Shown here: positions 35,134-43,005 of the stretch, piece by piece
How positions within the stretch are numbered: position 1 is the first letter of the stretch
Layout of the letters: each line of letters starts with the position of its first letter
Assembly: GCA_904395335.1 (NCBI GenBank)
Contig: CAJFNR010000037.1
Location: forward strand, 1-62,300
DNA from: Candidatus Avimonas narfae
Lineage (GTDB): Bacteria > Bacillota > Clostridia > Oscillospirales > Acutalibacteraceae
Reading direction: 5' to 3'
Length of the DNA: 62,300 bases
The notes under the pieces: generated by a model
What the model was told of the DNA's origin: nothing
Seen by the model: the letters and a program-made list of their open reading frames with translations, nothing else
The model's database searches: none
Program-made: the position numbers and the translations under genes

Positions 35134-35775
35134 ATGGCCATGACCTTCGTGTTTGTCCATGGGCTGGGACAGCGGGCCGCCGCATGGGATGCGGTGAGGG
35201 AGCAGCTGCCCCGGGAGCTTCCGGTGGATTGTCCGGAGCTGTATTCCTTTTTGGACAGGGAGAAGACGGATTATGACACTCTCTATGGGGCCTTTTCCGC
35301 GCATTGCCTGAAGCTGCCTGAGCCTTTGCACCTGTGCGGGCTGTCTTTAGGGGGGCTTCTGTCCCTGCAGTTCGCCTCGGAGTTTCCCGAAAAGGCGGCG
35401 TCCCTGACCCTGATCGGCACACCGTGCCGGATGCCCCGGGGACTGCTTCGGTTCCAACAGATGCTGTTTACTCTCTTTCCCGCTTCCTTCTTTGGGCAGA
35501 CGGGACTTTCCAAGCGGGAATTCTTACGGTTGACCGCGTCCATGGCCTGTCTGGAACCCGAACGCTTTTTAACAAGGGTTTCCTGTCCCTCTTTGATCCT
35601 TTGCGGGGAGAAGGACCGCGCCAACCAAAAGGCCGCAGCCTTGTTGACGGCAGGCATCCCGGGAGCGGAGCACCGACTGATCACCCATGCCGGTCATGAG
35701 GTCAATCGGGACAATCCGGCAGCGCTGGCTTTGGAGCTGAAGCGGTTTTACCGCCAGCGGGATTTTTGGAGTTAA
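35134..35775 (+). CDS. alpha/beta hydrolase
   Basis: 213 residues. VFVHGLGQRAAAWDAV (oxyanion region), nucleophile elbow CGLSLGGLLSLQFA, acid in LCGEKDRANQKAA and His in THAGHEVNRDNP give a complete Ser-Asp-His triad. Resembles lysophospholipase/BioH-type small hydrolases; substrate unknown. 16 bases after the nucleotidase. Confidence 0.85.
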   Translation: MAMTFVFVHGLGQRAAAWDAVREQLPRELPVDCPELYSFLDREKTDYDTLYGAFSAHCLKLPEPLHLCGLSLGGLLSLQFASEFPEKAASLTLIGTPCRMPRGLLRFQQMLFTLFPASFFGQTGLSKREFLRLTASMACLEPERFLTRVSCPSLILCGEKDRANQKAAALLTAGIPGAEHRLITHAGHEVNRDNPAALALELKRFYRQRDFWS

Positions 35776-35783
35776 TATATAAT

Positions 35784-35820
35784 AACAGACGGCCGTTTTT
35801 TAAAACGGCCGTCTGTTTTT
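35784..35820. terminator. terminator between hydrolase and rubredoxin genes
   Basis: 16-bp perfect stem AACAGACGGCCGTTTT with its complement, TT loop, then TTT on the plus side. It lies between convergent genes and may serve both. Confidence 0.9.
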
Positions 35821-35868
35821 GGATGGGGAATTCTCTCACCAACAATCCAACGGGTGAGAATTCGGATT

Positions 35869-36030
35869 TTATTCGGCGGGCTCGAACATGTCCTTGCCCA
35901 CGCCGCAGATCGGGCAGACATAGTCCTCGGGCAGATCCTCGAATTTGGTGCCGGGGGCAATGCCGTTGTCCGGATCGCCGACAGCAGGGTCATAGACATA
36001 CCCGCATACGGAACAAACCATCTTTTCCAT
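35869..36030 (-). CDS. rubredoxin
   Basis: 53 residues with the two Fe-binding Cys pairs CSVCGY and CPICGV and the spacing of classical rubredoxins ([20 protein letters not shown] between). Electron carrier in anaerobes, often for oxygen or peroxide reduction. ATG 36030 follows AAAGGAGTGACAAAT. Transcribed away from the GH4 gene. Confidence 0.96.
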   Translation of the reverse strand: MEKMVCSVCGYVYDPAVGDPDNGIAPGTKFEDLPEDYVCPICGVGKDMFEPAE

Positions 36031-36133
36031 ATTTGTCACTCCTTTGTTTTTATGTTCCGCCGGAAGCTCCGGCGGGGCAAAATATTCCCACGCCGTTTTT
36101 TTGGCGCTGGAGGCAAAAGTTTTCCAAACCCCC

Positions 36134-36161
36134 TTGAAAATTCGGAACAGATCACTATAAT
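36134..36161 (+). promoter_or_regulatory. sigma-A promoter of the GH4 gene
   Basis: TTGAAA (36134-36139), 16-bp spacer, TATAAT (36156-36161), with a leader of about 90 bases. Confidence 0.75.
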
Positions 36162-36259
36162 GGAAGAAACCTTGGATCGATTCCCTTCCATTAGTATTGA
36201 AAACGCGGAGCGGAATATGCGATCCCAAAATTTAAGGGGGAAGAAAAGAGGAATTTTAG

Positions 36260-37567
36260 ATGAAAATCACCTTTATGGGTGCGGGCAGCACCATTTTTGC
36301 CCGCAACGTGCTGGGAGACTGTATGTGCGTGGAATCGCTGCGGGACGCGGAGATGGCGCTGTACGACATCGACGGCCAGCGCCTTCAGGAAAGCGAGGCC
36401 ATGCTGCAGGCGATCAATACCAATATAAACGCCGGGCGGGCAAAAATCAAGTGTTATCTCGGTGTGGAGAATCGAAAAGAGGCCCTGCGAGGCGCGCAGT
36501 TTGTGGTCAACGCCATTCAGGTGGGCGGGTATGAGCCCTGCACGGTGACGGATTTTGAAATTCCAAAAAAATACGGCCTTCGCCAGACCATTGCGGATAC
36601 CCTGGGCATCGGCGGTATTTTCCGGGCGCTGCGCACCATCCCGGTGCTGGAGGAGTTTGCCCGGGATATGGAGGAGGTCTGTCCCGACGCCTGGTTCCTC
36701 AACTATACCAACCCCATGGCTATGCTGACCGGCTTCATGCAGCGATACACCGGCATCAAGACGGTGGGACTGTGCCACAGCGTGCAGTGCTGCTGCGACA
36801 ACATCATGGGATCGGTGGGCATGACCTACGACGATAAGGTGCAGTGGAAGATCGCCGGTATCAACCACATGGCTTGGCTGCTGGAAATTTCCCGGGACGG
36901 TGTGGATCTGTATCCTGAAATCAAAAAGCGCGATCTGGCGCAGGATCTGCCCGGCTGGGATGCCGTTCGTCATGAAATCATGCGCACCTTCGGCTACTAT
37001 GTCACCGAGTCCAGCGAGCACAATGCCGAATACATGCCCTACTGGATCAAGAGCAAATATCCCGAACTCATCGAGCGGTATCATATCCCGCTGGATGAAT
37101 ATCCCCGCCGGTGCGTCAATCAGATTGAGGAGTGGAAAAAGACAAAGGCCAGCCTGACGGAGAATCCCCATCTGGAACATACCCGTACCCACGAATACGG
37201 CAGCTATATCATGGAGGCTATGGTGGAAAACAAGCCGTACAAGATCGGCGGCAACGTGATCAACACCGGCCTGATCACCAACCTGCCCGCCAAGGCCTGT
37301 GTGGAGGTGCCTTGCCTGGTGGACGCCAGCGGCATTGCGCCGGTGGTGATCGGCGATCTGCCTGAGCAGTGCGCTGCCCTCAACCGTACCAACATCAATC
37401 CGCAGTTGATGACCATTGAGGCGGCGGTCACCAAAAAGAAGGAAGCGGTGTATCAGGCGGCAATGCTGGATCCCCATACCGCTGCGGAGCTGTCCCTGGA
37501 CGATATCCGCTCCATGTGCGACGATCTTTTTGAAGCTCATAAAGATTGGCTACCGGTCTATCGTTAA
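36260..37567 (+). CDS. GH4 alpha-galactosidase/alpha-glucosidase
   Basis: 435 residues. NAD- and Mn-dependent glycosidase of family GH4: KITFMGAGSTIFARNVLGDC (nucleotide fold), YDIDGQRLQESEAM, NYTNPMAMLT and the metal-binding Cys in VGLCHSVQ, followed by GINHMAWLL. Family members cleave alpha-galactosides or alpha-glucosides by oxidation-elimination. The CHSVQ form fits the MelA-type alpha-galactosidase better than 6-phospho-glucosidases. No transporter or regulator is adjacent. Confidence 0.9.
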   Translation: MKITFMGAGSTIFARNVLGDCMCVESLRDAEMALYDIDGQRLQESEAMLQAINTNINAGRAKIKCYLGVENRKEALRGAQFVVNAIQVGGYEPCTVTDFEIPKKYGLRQTIADTLGIGGIFRALRTIPVLEEFARDMEEVCPDAWFLNYTNPMAMLTGFMQRYTGIKTVGLCHSVQCCCDNIMGSVGMTYDDKVQWKIAGINHMAWLLEISRDGVDLYPEIKKRDLAQDLPGWDAVRHEIMRTFGYYVTESSEHNAEYMPYWIKSKYPELIERYHIPLDEYPRRCVNQIEEWKKTKASLTENPHLEHTRTHEYGSYIMEAMVENKPYKIGGNVINTGLITNLPAKACVEVPCLVDASGIAPVVIGDLPEQCAALNRTNINPQLMTIEAAVTKKKEAVYQAAMLDPHTAAELSLDDIRSMCDDLFEAHKDWLPVYR

Positions 37568-37591
37568 ATCGACGGCCTTTGCTGTAGAAAA

Positions 37592-37625
37592 ACGGCCCTC
37601 CATCCCAGACAGGATGGAGGGCCGT
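37592..37625 (-). terminator. terminator between convergent genes
   Basis: 14-bp stem ACGGCCCTCCATCC with its complement and 6-base loop; TTTTT follows on the minus strand, so it mainly serves the helical protein gene and blocks read-through from the GH4 side. Confidence 0.85.
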
Positions 37626-37633
37626 CGCTATGG

Positions 37634-38209
37634 TCAGGCAAACAGAAACTGCCGGATCAGGCCGCTGGAGAAATAATCCGCCATTTGGAGAGAGAGATCC
37701 TCCAGCTGATCCCAGGCGTCAAGCTCCTCTTCCCAGCGCGCTTCCGCTCTCAGCTCATAGGCGGTTTCCAGTAACTGCATTTGTGTCAGCAGCCGGGCAC
37801 GCCATTCCCCATTTTCCCAGAAGGGGTTGATGACAGAAAGAAACCGCGCGATTTCACCGGCGTTTTGTGCCCATCGCCGGCGCAGCTGATCGGCTTCTTC
37901 CGGCTGCAGGCTGCTGCGCTTTTGAAGAAGGGCGATATACAGCCGATAACGACCGGAAAACAGAGAAGCGGCCTCCTCCGTCTTCCGCGGACCGTAAAAG
38001 CGGCGCAATGCTTCGGCCAGATCCCGGGCGTTGCGCTGCAGACGGATATGGAGGGATTCCTGGCCGGGGAGCTGATACAAAATTCCTCGCTGGACCTCGC
38101 AGAACAGGCGCAGTTGCTGTTCCATCATCTGGCGATAGGTATGGATCAAGGCCAGCTGCCGTGCGCCGATTCCGCTTTCTCCCACGGATCGGCTGCTGCC
38201 GTCGTACAT
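37634..38209 (-). CDS. helical protein of unknown function
   Basis: About 191 residues, no signal or membrane segment, predicted all-helical. Recurring features NARDLAEALRRFYG, LFSGRYRLYIALLQ, WAQNAGEIARFLSVINPFW and MADYFSSGLIRQF match an uncharacterised Firmicute family in which an NxxD/E, FYG, N-x-x-WY-x-NA and IRQF pattern is kept. ATG 38209 has GGGGGG 7 bases upstream; ATG 38227 is the alternative. Confidence 0.7.
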   Translation of the reverse strand: MYDGSSRSVGESGIGARQLALIHTYRQMMEQQLRLFCEVQRGILYQLPGQESLHIRLQRNARDLAEALRRFYGPRKTEEAASLFSGRYRLYIALLQKRSSLQPEEADQLRRRWAQNAGEIARFLSVINPFWENGEWRARLLTQMQLLETAYELRAEARWEEELDAWDQLEDLSLQMADYFSSGLIRQFLFA

Positions 38210-38227
38210 AAGCTTACCCCCCGGCAT

Positions 38228-38599
38228 GAATTGAGAGGGGGTTCCCTCCCTGCTTTCAGTTTATGTGCCGCGATTAGAAAAGGTGAAAGGCCCTGGCTGC
38301 CGGAAGAGAAACGGCAGTCAGGGCCTTTCAAAAGGGAAATGAAAAACATCCAGCCTGCGGAGCTGCCGCGGGGAACGGCTTCTCCGCAGGTTGGTGATTT
38401 CAGCAAGGACGGCGACAAGGATGGCTCCTGCGCAGCCTTTCCCGGACATTGCCCGGACGAGTCCGGACAAGACAGTATATGTCTCCTCCAGAAAAAGGTT
38501 CCCTGTCGGATGAAGATTATGGGACTATATTACTCCACATCGTGTTAAAATGTCAATAGAATAGTTAAAAGTGATGATTTAAATTTAATATTCTTCGAA
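38228..38599. other. hairpin-rich intergenic region
   Basis: 372 bases with two strong inverted repeats: GAAAGGCCCTG.CTGCCG with its near-complement (38285-38302/38312-38329) and CCTGCGGAG with CTCCGCAGG (38354-38391). Neither is followed by a clear T-run on the plus strand; the first has TTTCACCTTTTC on the minus strand and may end the small gene upstream. An ORF on the plus strand across it is a composition artefact. Confidence 0.45.
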
Positions 38600-38779
38600 T
38601 TAAAACATGTTTGTTACATTATCCATGAAATCGCCTACATTGCGCAGGGCCTTTCCCACATTTTTTTTCAGGCCTTTTTTGTTGGCGTGCATGTAGCTGT
38701 TGCCTACCGCCCCGGCAATACAGCCGACGGCGATTCCCATACCGGCTCCTTTGACGAACGTCATGATCCCTTTGTTCAT
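38600..38779 (-). CDS. small membrane-associated protein, YtxH-like
   Basis: 59 residues. A Gly-rich hydrophobic stretch (GAGMGIAVGCIAGAVGNSYM) followed by a basic amphipathic helix (NKKGLKKNVGKALRNVGDFM). Resembles small YtxH/general-stress-type proteins. ATG 38779 has an excellent site, AGGAGGAAG, 6 bases upstream; the frame is open for another 85 codons upstream but without a site. Confidence 0.75.
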   Translation of the reverse strand: MNKGIMTFVKGAGMGIAVGCIAGAVGNSYMHANKKGLKKNVGKALRNVGDFMDNVTNMF

Positions 38780-39248
38780 AATAACTTCCTCCTGTAAATG
38801 GTTTGTGGTTTGTGTTTGTAGTGTAGGCGTTTTTATCGACTTCATTCCCGGAGGATTTTGGCAAATTTTGTGGATACTTTTCCCGCTTTTTGGGGGATAT
38901 GGGTTGGCTATTGGATAGGGGTATGATATACTTTTGTCTGGGTATTTTGTTTGAGCAACGTTATGCGGATGAGCCCGACCAGGCGCCCTCCTGCGGATAG
39001 GGAATGTGGTGGAAAGCGCATGTGTCCATCGCATGTCAGTCGCATCAGTTCCGCTGTGCGTGTAACATGCGCATGGCGTGCCATCTGCCCGCAGGATGGC
39101 CTTTCCCTCAAAATCTTTTTGACCTTTATGGATTCATATCGGCGGAAAAGCTAAGGGCGGTATTTCGCGGGAGGGATTCCGCCATAAACCGGTAACCGAT
39201 TTCCTGAAAACAACCGTTGTAAATGACTCAACGGAAAAGGGGTGCAGT
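38780..39248. other. divergent region with structured leader of the diguanylate cyclase gene
   Basis: 469 bases. Holds a plus-strand promoter (38904-38932), then a leader of about 310 bases with a stem GCGCATGT/ACATGCGC (39016-39023/39065-39072) and a hairpin CCATC/GGATGG (39081-39099) followed by a T-rich stretch (AATCTTTTTGACC). The arrangement could be a regulatory leader; it does not match the c-di-GMP-I or -II riboswitch cores. Confidence 0.45.
38904..38932 (+). promoter_or_regulatory. sigma-A promoter of the diguanylate cyclase gene
   Basis: TTGGCT (38904-38909), 17-bp spacer, TATACT (38927-38932) with an upstream TG (TGATATACT, extended -10). Confidence 0.65.
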
Positions 39249-40166
39249 ATGGATAACGCGTTTTCTCCTGTCCATGAGCTGATACAGAATCGGGAGCGTC
39301 TGGATATGGCGCTAAAAGTATCCGGCAGTTGTATATTTGAAGTGGATTTGATCCGTCAGAGGTATACGTATTTTCAAAACGCCGAAGATATCTTTCACGT
39401 ATCCAGTGAAAAAATTATGGAGGATGTGCAGGCTTACAGCACACTGCCGCCGGAGGAATACCAGAAAGAGGTCTCAAGCTATTTTTCCCATCCGGATGAT
39501 TTTGCCGTCATTGACGAGGCGTTCCGGCACGTGTTGGGCGGCGAGCCCTGGGTTTACGAGGCCCGCATGAGGGCGGGTAACAGCGAATACGTCTGGTGCC
39601 GCGTGCATGTGACACCGATTATGGAGAACGGGATACCTGTACGCATGATCGGCGTGCTGATCAATATCGACGATATAAAGAGAGAGGCGGAGGCATTAAA
39701 ACAGGTCTCTCAGACAGATATGCTTACCGGGCTGTACAACAGATCAAGTGCAGAAGCTCGGATCCGCCGCATTTTGGACCAAAGCAGCCAAGATCAGAAC
39801 CATGCCCTTCTTTTGCTAGATCTGGACGACTTCAAGGGGATCAACGACACCTATGGCCATCAGGTCGGCGATCAGGCCATACGGGAAGTGGCGGATAAGC
39901 TGCGGAGCCTTTTTCGCAAAAGCGATGTGCTGGGCCGATGGGGAGGGGATGAATTCCTGGTGTTGGTCCGTGATATCGCCGACTCGAATACCTTGGAGGA
40001 GGAGCGAAGGCAGCTTTCCACTTTCCGCGTCGGAACCGGCACCGCACTCAGCACCGGGTTTGGCTTTTATCCCCGGGAGGCCGGGAATTTTTATGATTTA
40101 TTTGCCATAGCGGATCAGCGGCTTTACCTGGCCAAGAAAAAGAAGGGGAAACGCAGTCGCGTATAA
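39249..40166 (+). CDS. PAS-GGDEF diguanylate cyclase
   Basis: 305 residues. N-terminal PAS-like sensor (about 15-140; YTYFQNAEDIFHVSSEKIME, EYVWCRVHVTPIMENGIPVR) and a C-terminal GGDEF domain (about 150-300) with DMLTGLYNRSSAE, LLLDLDDFKGINDTYGHQ and the active-site GGDEF in RWGGDEFLVLVRD. Makes c-di-GMP from GTP. No RxxD inhibitory site was noted just upstream of GGDEF. No membrane segment, so a cytosolic signal is sensed. Confidence 0.92.
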   Translation: MDNAFSPVHELIQNRERLDMALKVSGSCIFEVDLIRQRYTYFQNAEDIFHVSSEKIMEDVQAYSTLPPEEYQKEVSSYFSHPDDFAVIDEAFRHVLGGEPWVYEARMRAGNSEYVWCRVHVTPIMENGIPVRMIGVLINIDDIKREAEALKQVSQTDMLTGLYNRSSAEARIRRILDQSSQDQNHALLLLDLDDFKGINDTYGHQVGDQAIREVADKLRSLFRKSDVLGRWGGDEFLVLVRDIADSNTLEEERRQLSTFRVGTGTALSTGFGFYPREAGNFYDLFAIADQRLYLAKKKKGKRSRV

Positions 40167-40189
40167 ATTATACCGGAGGATGACAAACT

Positions 40190-40690
40190 ATGCCGACGCT
40201 GAATGTCGTATTGATTGAGCCGGAAATCCCGCAGAACACGGGCAATATCAGCCGCACCTGCGCGGCCACCGGTGCCCGTTTGCACCTGGTGGGACCTATG
40301 GGCTTTCGGCTGGACGATAAAAAGATGAAACGGGCGGGGTTGGATTACTGGCCGCTGCTGGATATTACGGTGTATGAAAATGCGCAGGCGTTTTTTTCTC
40401 AAAACAGCGGGCCTTTTTTCTATTTTTCCACGAAAGCGCGCCGGGTATACACGGAGGTGACCTATCCGGACGGGGCGTATCTGGTCTTTGGAAAGGAAAC
40501 CGCCGGTCTGCCGGAGGAATGGTTGCGGGATCACCCGGACAACAGCGTGCGTCTGCCTATGCTGGATGACGAGGCGGCCCGTTCGCTGAATCTCTCCAAT
40601 GCCGTGGCGGTGGGCACCTATGAGGTGCTCCGCCAGTGGGGTTTCCCACGGCTGAGGACAGAGGGCCGCCTGACAAAATATCCCGGCTGA
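40190..40690 (+). CDS. trmL: tRNA (cytidine/uridine-34-2'-O)-methyltransferase
   Basis: 166 residues, SPOUT fold. LNVVLIEPEIPQNTGNISRTCA, LVFGKETAGLPEEWL and the knot motif LNLSNAVAVGTYEVLRQWGF identify TrmL, which methylates the wobble base of some tRNA-Leu isoacceptors using SAM. Normal length. 23 bases after the cyclase gene. Confidence 0.95.
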   Translation: MPTLNVVLIEPEIPQNTGNISRTCAATGARLHLVGPMGFRLDDKKMKRAGLDYWPLLDITVYENAQAFFSQNSGPFFYFSTKARRVYTEVTYPDGAYLVFGKETAGLPEEWLRDHPDNSVRLPMLDDEAARSLNLSNAVAVGTYEVLRQWGFPRLRTEGRLTKYPG

Positions 40691-40698
40691 ATCCTTTT

Positions 40699-40728
40699 GC
40701 ATAATCGTTCCCGCTTTGCGCCACACTA
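40699..40728 (+). promoter_or_regulatory. sigma-G-like forespore promoter
   Basis: GCATA (40699-40703), 18-bp spacer, CACACTA (40722-40728): one mismatch from GHATR-n18-CATHHTA. Just upstream of the tiny Asn/Gln-rich gene. Confidence 0.5.
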
Positions 40729-40753
40729 AGGGCGTAGAAAGGGGGGAATTGAA

Positions 40754-40903
40754 ATGGCGAAGAAGAATCAGGACCAGAACCAGAAGGACTTCCAGAACCG
40801 CCGGCAGTGCCCGCACGGAGAGAACCGTAACCAGCAAAATCAGTTCCAGAACAAGAAGCAGAACAATCAGCAGAATCAGCAGGAAAACAACGAACAGTTT
40901 TAA
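40754..40903 (+). CDS. 49-residue Asn/Gln-rich peptide
   Basis: 27 of 49 residues are Asn or Gln (12 N, 15 Q), with Lys/Arg scattered through and one Cys (RRQCPHGENR). It has its own ribosome site (AAAGGGGGG), a forespore-type promoter upstream and a perfect terminator just after the stop, so it is very likely a real gene. The composition recalls small acid-soluble spore proteins of the minor, low-complexity kinds (SspK/SspP/Tlp-like), but no family can be named. Confidence 0.7.
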   Translation: MAKKNQDQNQKDFQNRRQCPHGENRNQQNQFQNKKQNNQQNQQENNEQF

Positions 40904-40907
40904 CAAT

Positions 40908-40948
40908 AAAGAAGAGGGAACGCGTATTCCGCGTTCCCTCTTCTTTGA
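40908..40948 (+). terminator. terminator after the Asn/Gln-rich gene
   Basis: 17-bp perfect stem AAAGAAGAGGGAACGCG with its complement, TATTC loop, TTT at the end. Convergent siroheme gene lies just beyond and may use it too. Confidence 0.93.
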
Positions 40949-40957
40949 ACATACGGG

Positions 40958-41440
40958 TCAATCTTCCGCCACCGGTTTGCTGGCGGCTTCCTCCAATGAA
41001 GGCAACGCTTTTTCCAGCTCATCCCGCAGCCGTTCCAGATGTGCCGGGGCGCCGCCTGCTACAGATACGGTCAGGCCGTCGCCGAACACCACGGCGGGAA
41101 AGAGGAAAGTGCCGAAGGCGGCGGGGGAAGAGACGTTGACCGGCAGGCCCTTAGCTTTGCATTCGTCGGAAATGGCGATGTTGAGGGCATCATCGTCTGT
41201 GGCAGCGACACAGAGGTAAGCGGAGGTGCAGTCACCGCGGTAATACCGGCGGGGGATATACCGGATCTGGCCGCCCTCATCCATTTCGCGCAGCCGGGGG
41301 CAAAGGGTTGGGTGAATAACGGTCACTTTGGCGCCGAACCGGAGTAAGGTTTGCGCGCGGTCGGCGGCAAATTCGCCACCGCCAAACACCACGCAGTTGT
41401 TGCCGTTAAGATCGATATAAAGGGGAAAACCCAGGGCCAT
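40958..41440 (-). CDS. precorrin-2 dehydrogenase/sirohydrochlorin-type NAD protein
   Basis: 160 residues. N-terminal NAD fold (LGFPLYIDLNGNNCVVFGGG, AADRAQTLLRFGAKVTVIHP) plus VNVSSPAAFGTFLFPAVVF match the CysG N-terminal/Met8p family (precorrin-2 oxidation, siroheme route). The canonical P-x-x-x-L-x-x-G-R-C-L core is changed and the C-terminal dimer domain is short. ATG 41440 follows AAAGGATGAACATC. Three genes of cobalamin lower-ligand assembly lie downstream on the chromosome, in the same direction but upstream in reading order. Confidence 0.85.
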   Translation of the reverse strand: MALGFPLYIDLNGNNCVVFGGGEFAADRAQTLLRFGAKVTVIHPTLCPRLREMDEGGQIRYIPRRYYRGDCTSAYLCVAATDDDALNIAISDECKAKGLPVNVSSPAAFGTFLFPAVVFGDGLTVSVAGGAPAHLERLRDELEKALPSLEEAASKPVAED

Positions 41441-41578
41441 GATGTTCATCCTTTCGGACCGATATCTATTCAAAACGGACGAAAAAAACGCCGCTTTTGC
41501 TTTCTACCGATTCCAGAATAGCACGGAATACGGAAAAAAGCAAAAAGAATTTATAAAGAAATACGGAATCCGGTCAAA

Positions 41579-42187
41579 TTAGAGGATTTCCGGCGCGCGA
41601 AGGCGCAGGGTTTCTGTATCAAACAGCAGGGAATACCCGCCGCCGCAGGGGACCTGATGCTGATAAAAGGTGTCGCGCCGGGAGACGCCTTCCTCTCGCT
41701 CCATCCCGTCCATCAGCTGAAGAATACATCCGCCGTGGGTGATCACGGCTGCCGAGCGAAGCTGGGAGCGGCGGACATCCTCCGCTATGCTGTGCAGGGC
41801 GCCCTTGAGCCGGGCGGAAAATTCCCGGCTGCCTTCGCCTCCCGGCGGAGGAACCAGCCCCGCACTGTCCACCCACCGGCGGTAGGAAGGGTCGTCCTTG
41901 AGCTGATCGTAATTTTTTCCTTCAAAGGTGCCGAAATCCATCTCGTTGAGAGCGGGCATCGCCACAGGAACCAACATGGGATATAAAAGCCGGGCTGTCT
42001 CCGTGCAGCGCAGGAGCGTGCCGGCAAAGACCCCATCTACGCGGGGATACGCCCCCTTATCCCGCCGGGCCGACAGCTCCCGCCGCCCCTGCTCGCTCAG
42101 AGGGGGATCGGTGCGGCGGCCGATGTACCGGCGCTCCGCATTGGCGGCGGTCATGCCGTGGCGGATGAGTACAAGGCGGATTTCCAT
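41579..42187 (-). CDS. cobC: histidine phosphatase, alpha-ribazole phosphatase-like
   Basis: 202 residues. LVLIRHGMTAANAERRYIGR carries the phospho-His RHG motif; NEMDFGTFEGKNYDQLKDDP, TAVITHGG-like VITHGGCILQLM supply the second His. Placed directly after cobT and cobS, it is most likely the alpha-ribazole-5'-phosphate phosphatase of cobalamin assembly. Starts 17 bases after cobS. Confidence 0.82.
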   Translation of the reverse strand: MEIRLVLIRHGMTAANAERRYIGRRTDPPLSEQGRRELSARRDKGAYPRVDGVFAGTLLRCTETARLLYPMLVPVAMPALNEMDFGTFEGKNYDQLKDDPSYRRWVDSAGLVPPPGGEGSREFSARLKGALHSIAEDVRRSQLRSAAVITHGGCILQLMDGMEREEGVSRRDTFYQHQVPCGGGYSLLFDTETLRLRAPEIL

Positions 42188-42204
42188 GGATTTGTCCTTC
42201 TTTC

Positions 42205-43005
42205 TTATTGTGGGATAAACAGGGAGCCTAGGGCAAGGCCGAGCAGGAGGAACAGCTCCTCCGTCTGTACCAGAAAACCCAGGAGATCACCGGTGACACC
42301 GCCGAAACGCCGCAGCGTCAGGCGGCGAAAATAAACGTACCAGAGAAGAGCGGCTGCGACAGCCATAGCCGCTGCGCACAGCGCGGGAAAGCCCCCGGCC
42401 AGCAGCCCCGCTGCCGGCAGCAGGAGGAGAGAGAGGGCGGCTTCTGCAACGCCGGCTTTTTTGACCCCTTTAGCGGCCCGGTCGGCAAACAGGGCGCCCA
42501 GCGTGCTGGTGGAGGCATAAGGGAGACGGCTTCCGGCCATGACTGTCAGGCTACGGGCTGCCAAAGGGGTCAGGCAGGCGGCGGGCAGCAGCGCGAAACA
42601 GGAGAGCAGTTGGCTCCAGGAGCCGGCGTTTACCAGCAGCAGCGCCCCGCCGCACAGCACGGCGAAGGGGCCGCAGTGAGGGTCCTTCATAATCTGCAGG
42701 GAGGTTTCCCGGTCCCGGCGGGAAAAGATCCCGTCGGCGGCGTCCAGAAAGCCGTCCATGTGGAACCCGCCGGAGAGCAGAAGGGGTAGCAACACGGCTC
42801 CGGCGGCGAAAAGGAGAGGAGCCATAGATCGGGAAACGGCCAACCAGCACCATCCGCCTAGCAGAAGACCGGCCAGCCCGCCTACCACCGGTAGACAGGC
42901 CAGAGACCAGCGCATGTTGTCCTCCCGCCAGTCTACCTGGGGCATAGGCAGGATGGAATACATGGACAAAGCGATGATCAGGGAATGACCCGGGTGTTTA
43001 TCCAT
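42205..43005 (-). CDS. cobS: adenosylcobinamide-GDP ribazoletransferase
   Basis: 266-residue membrane protein with MYSILPMPQVDWREDNMRWS, then GGFHMDGFLDAADGIFSRRDRE, whose DGxxDxxDG-like acidic motif binds Mg and substrate, and about six hydrophobic helices. Joins alpha-ribazole to adenosylcobinamide-GDP. Start ATG 43005 overlaps the cobT stop by 8 bases; an upstream open frame only shadows cobT. Confidence 0.92.
   Translation of the reverse strand: MDKHPGHSLIIALSMYSILPMPQVDWREDNMRWSLACLPVVGGLAGLLLGGWCWLAVSRSMAPLLFAAGAVLLPLLLSGGFHMDGFLDAADGIFSRRDRETSLQIMKDPHCGPFAVLCGGALLLVNAGSWSQLLSCFALLPAACLTPLAARSLTVMAGSRLPYASTSTLGALFADRAAKGVKKAGVAEAALSLLLLPAAGLLAGGFPALCAAAMAVAAALLWYVYFRRLTLRRFGGVTGDLLGFLVQTEELFLLLGLALGSLFIPQ

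Noticed and set aside
37781-38548. 255-codon plus-strand frame over the helical protein gene and the hairpin region
   Set aside because: Runs antisense to a better-supported gene and through two hairpins, with no ribosome site.
38904-39248. c-di-GMP riboswitch upstream of the diguanylate cyclase gene
   Set aside because: The conserved cores of the type I and II aptamers are not found.
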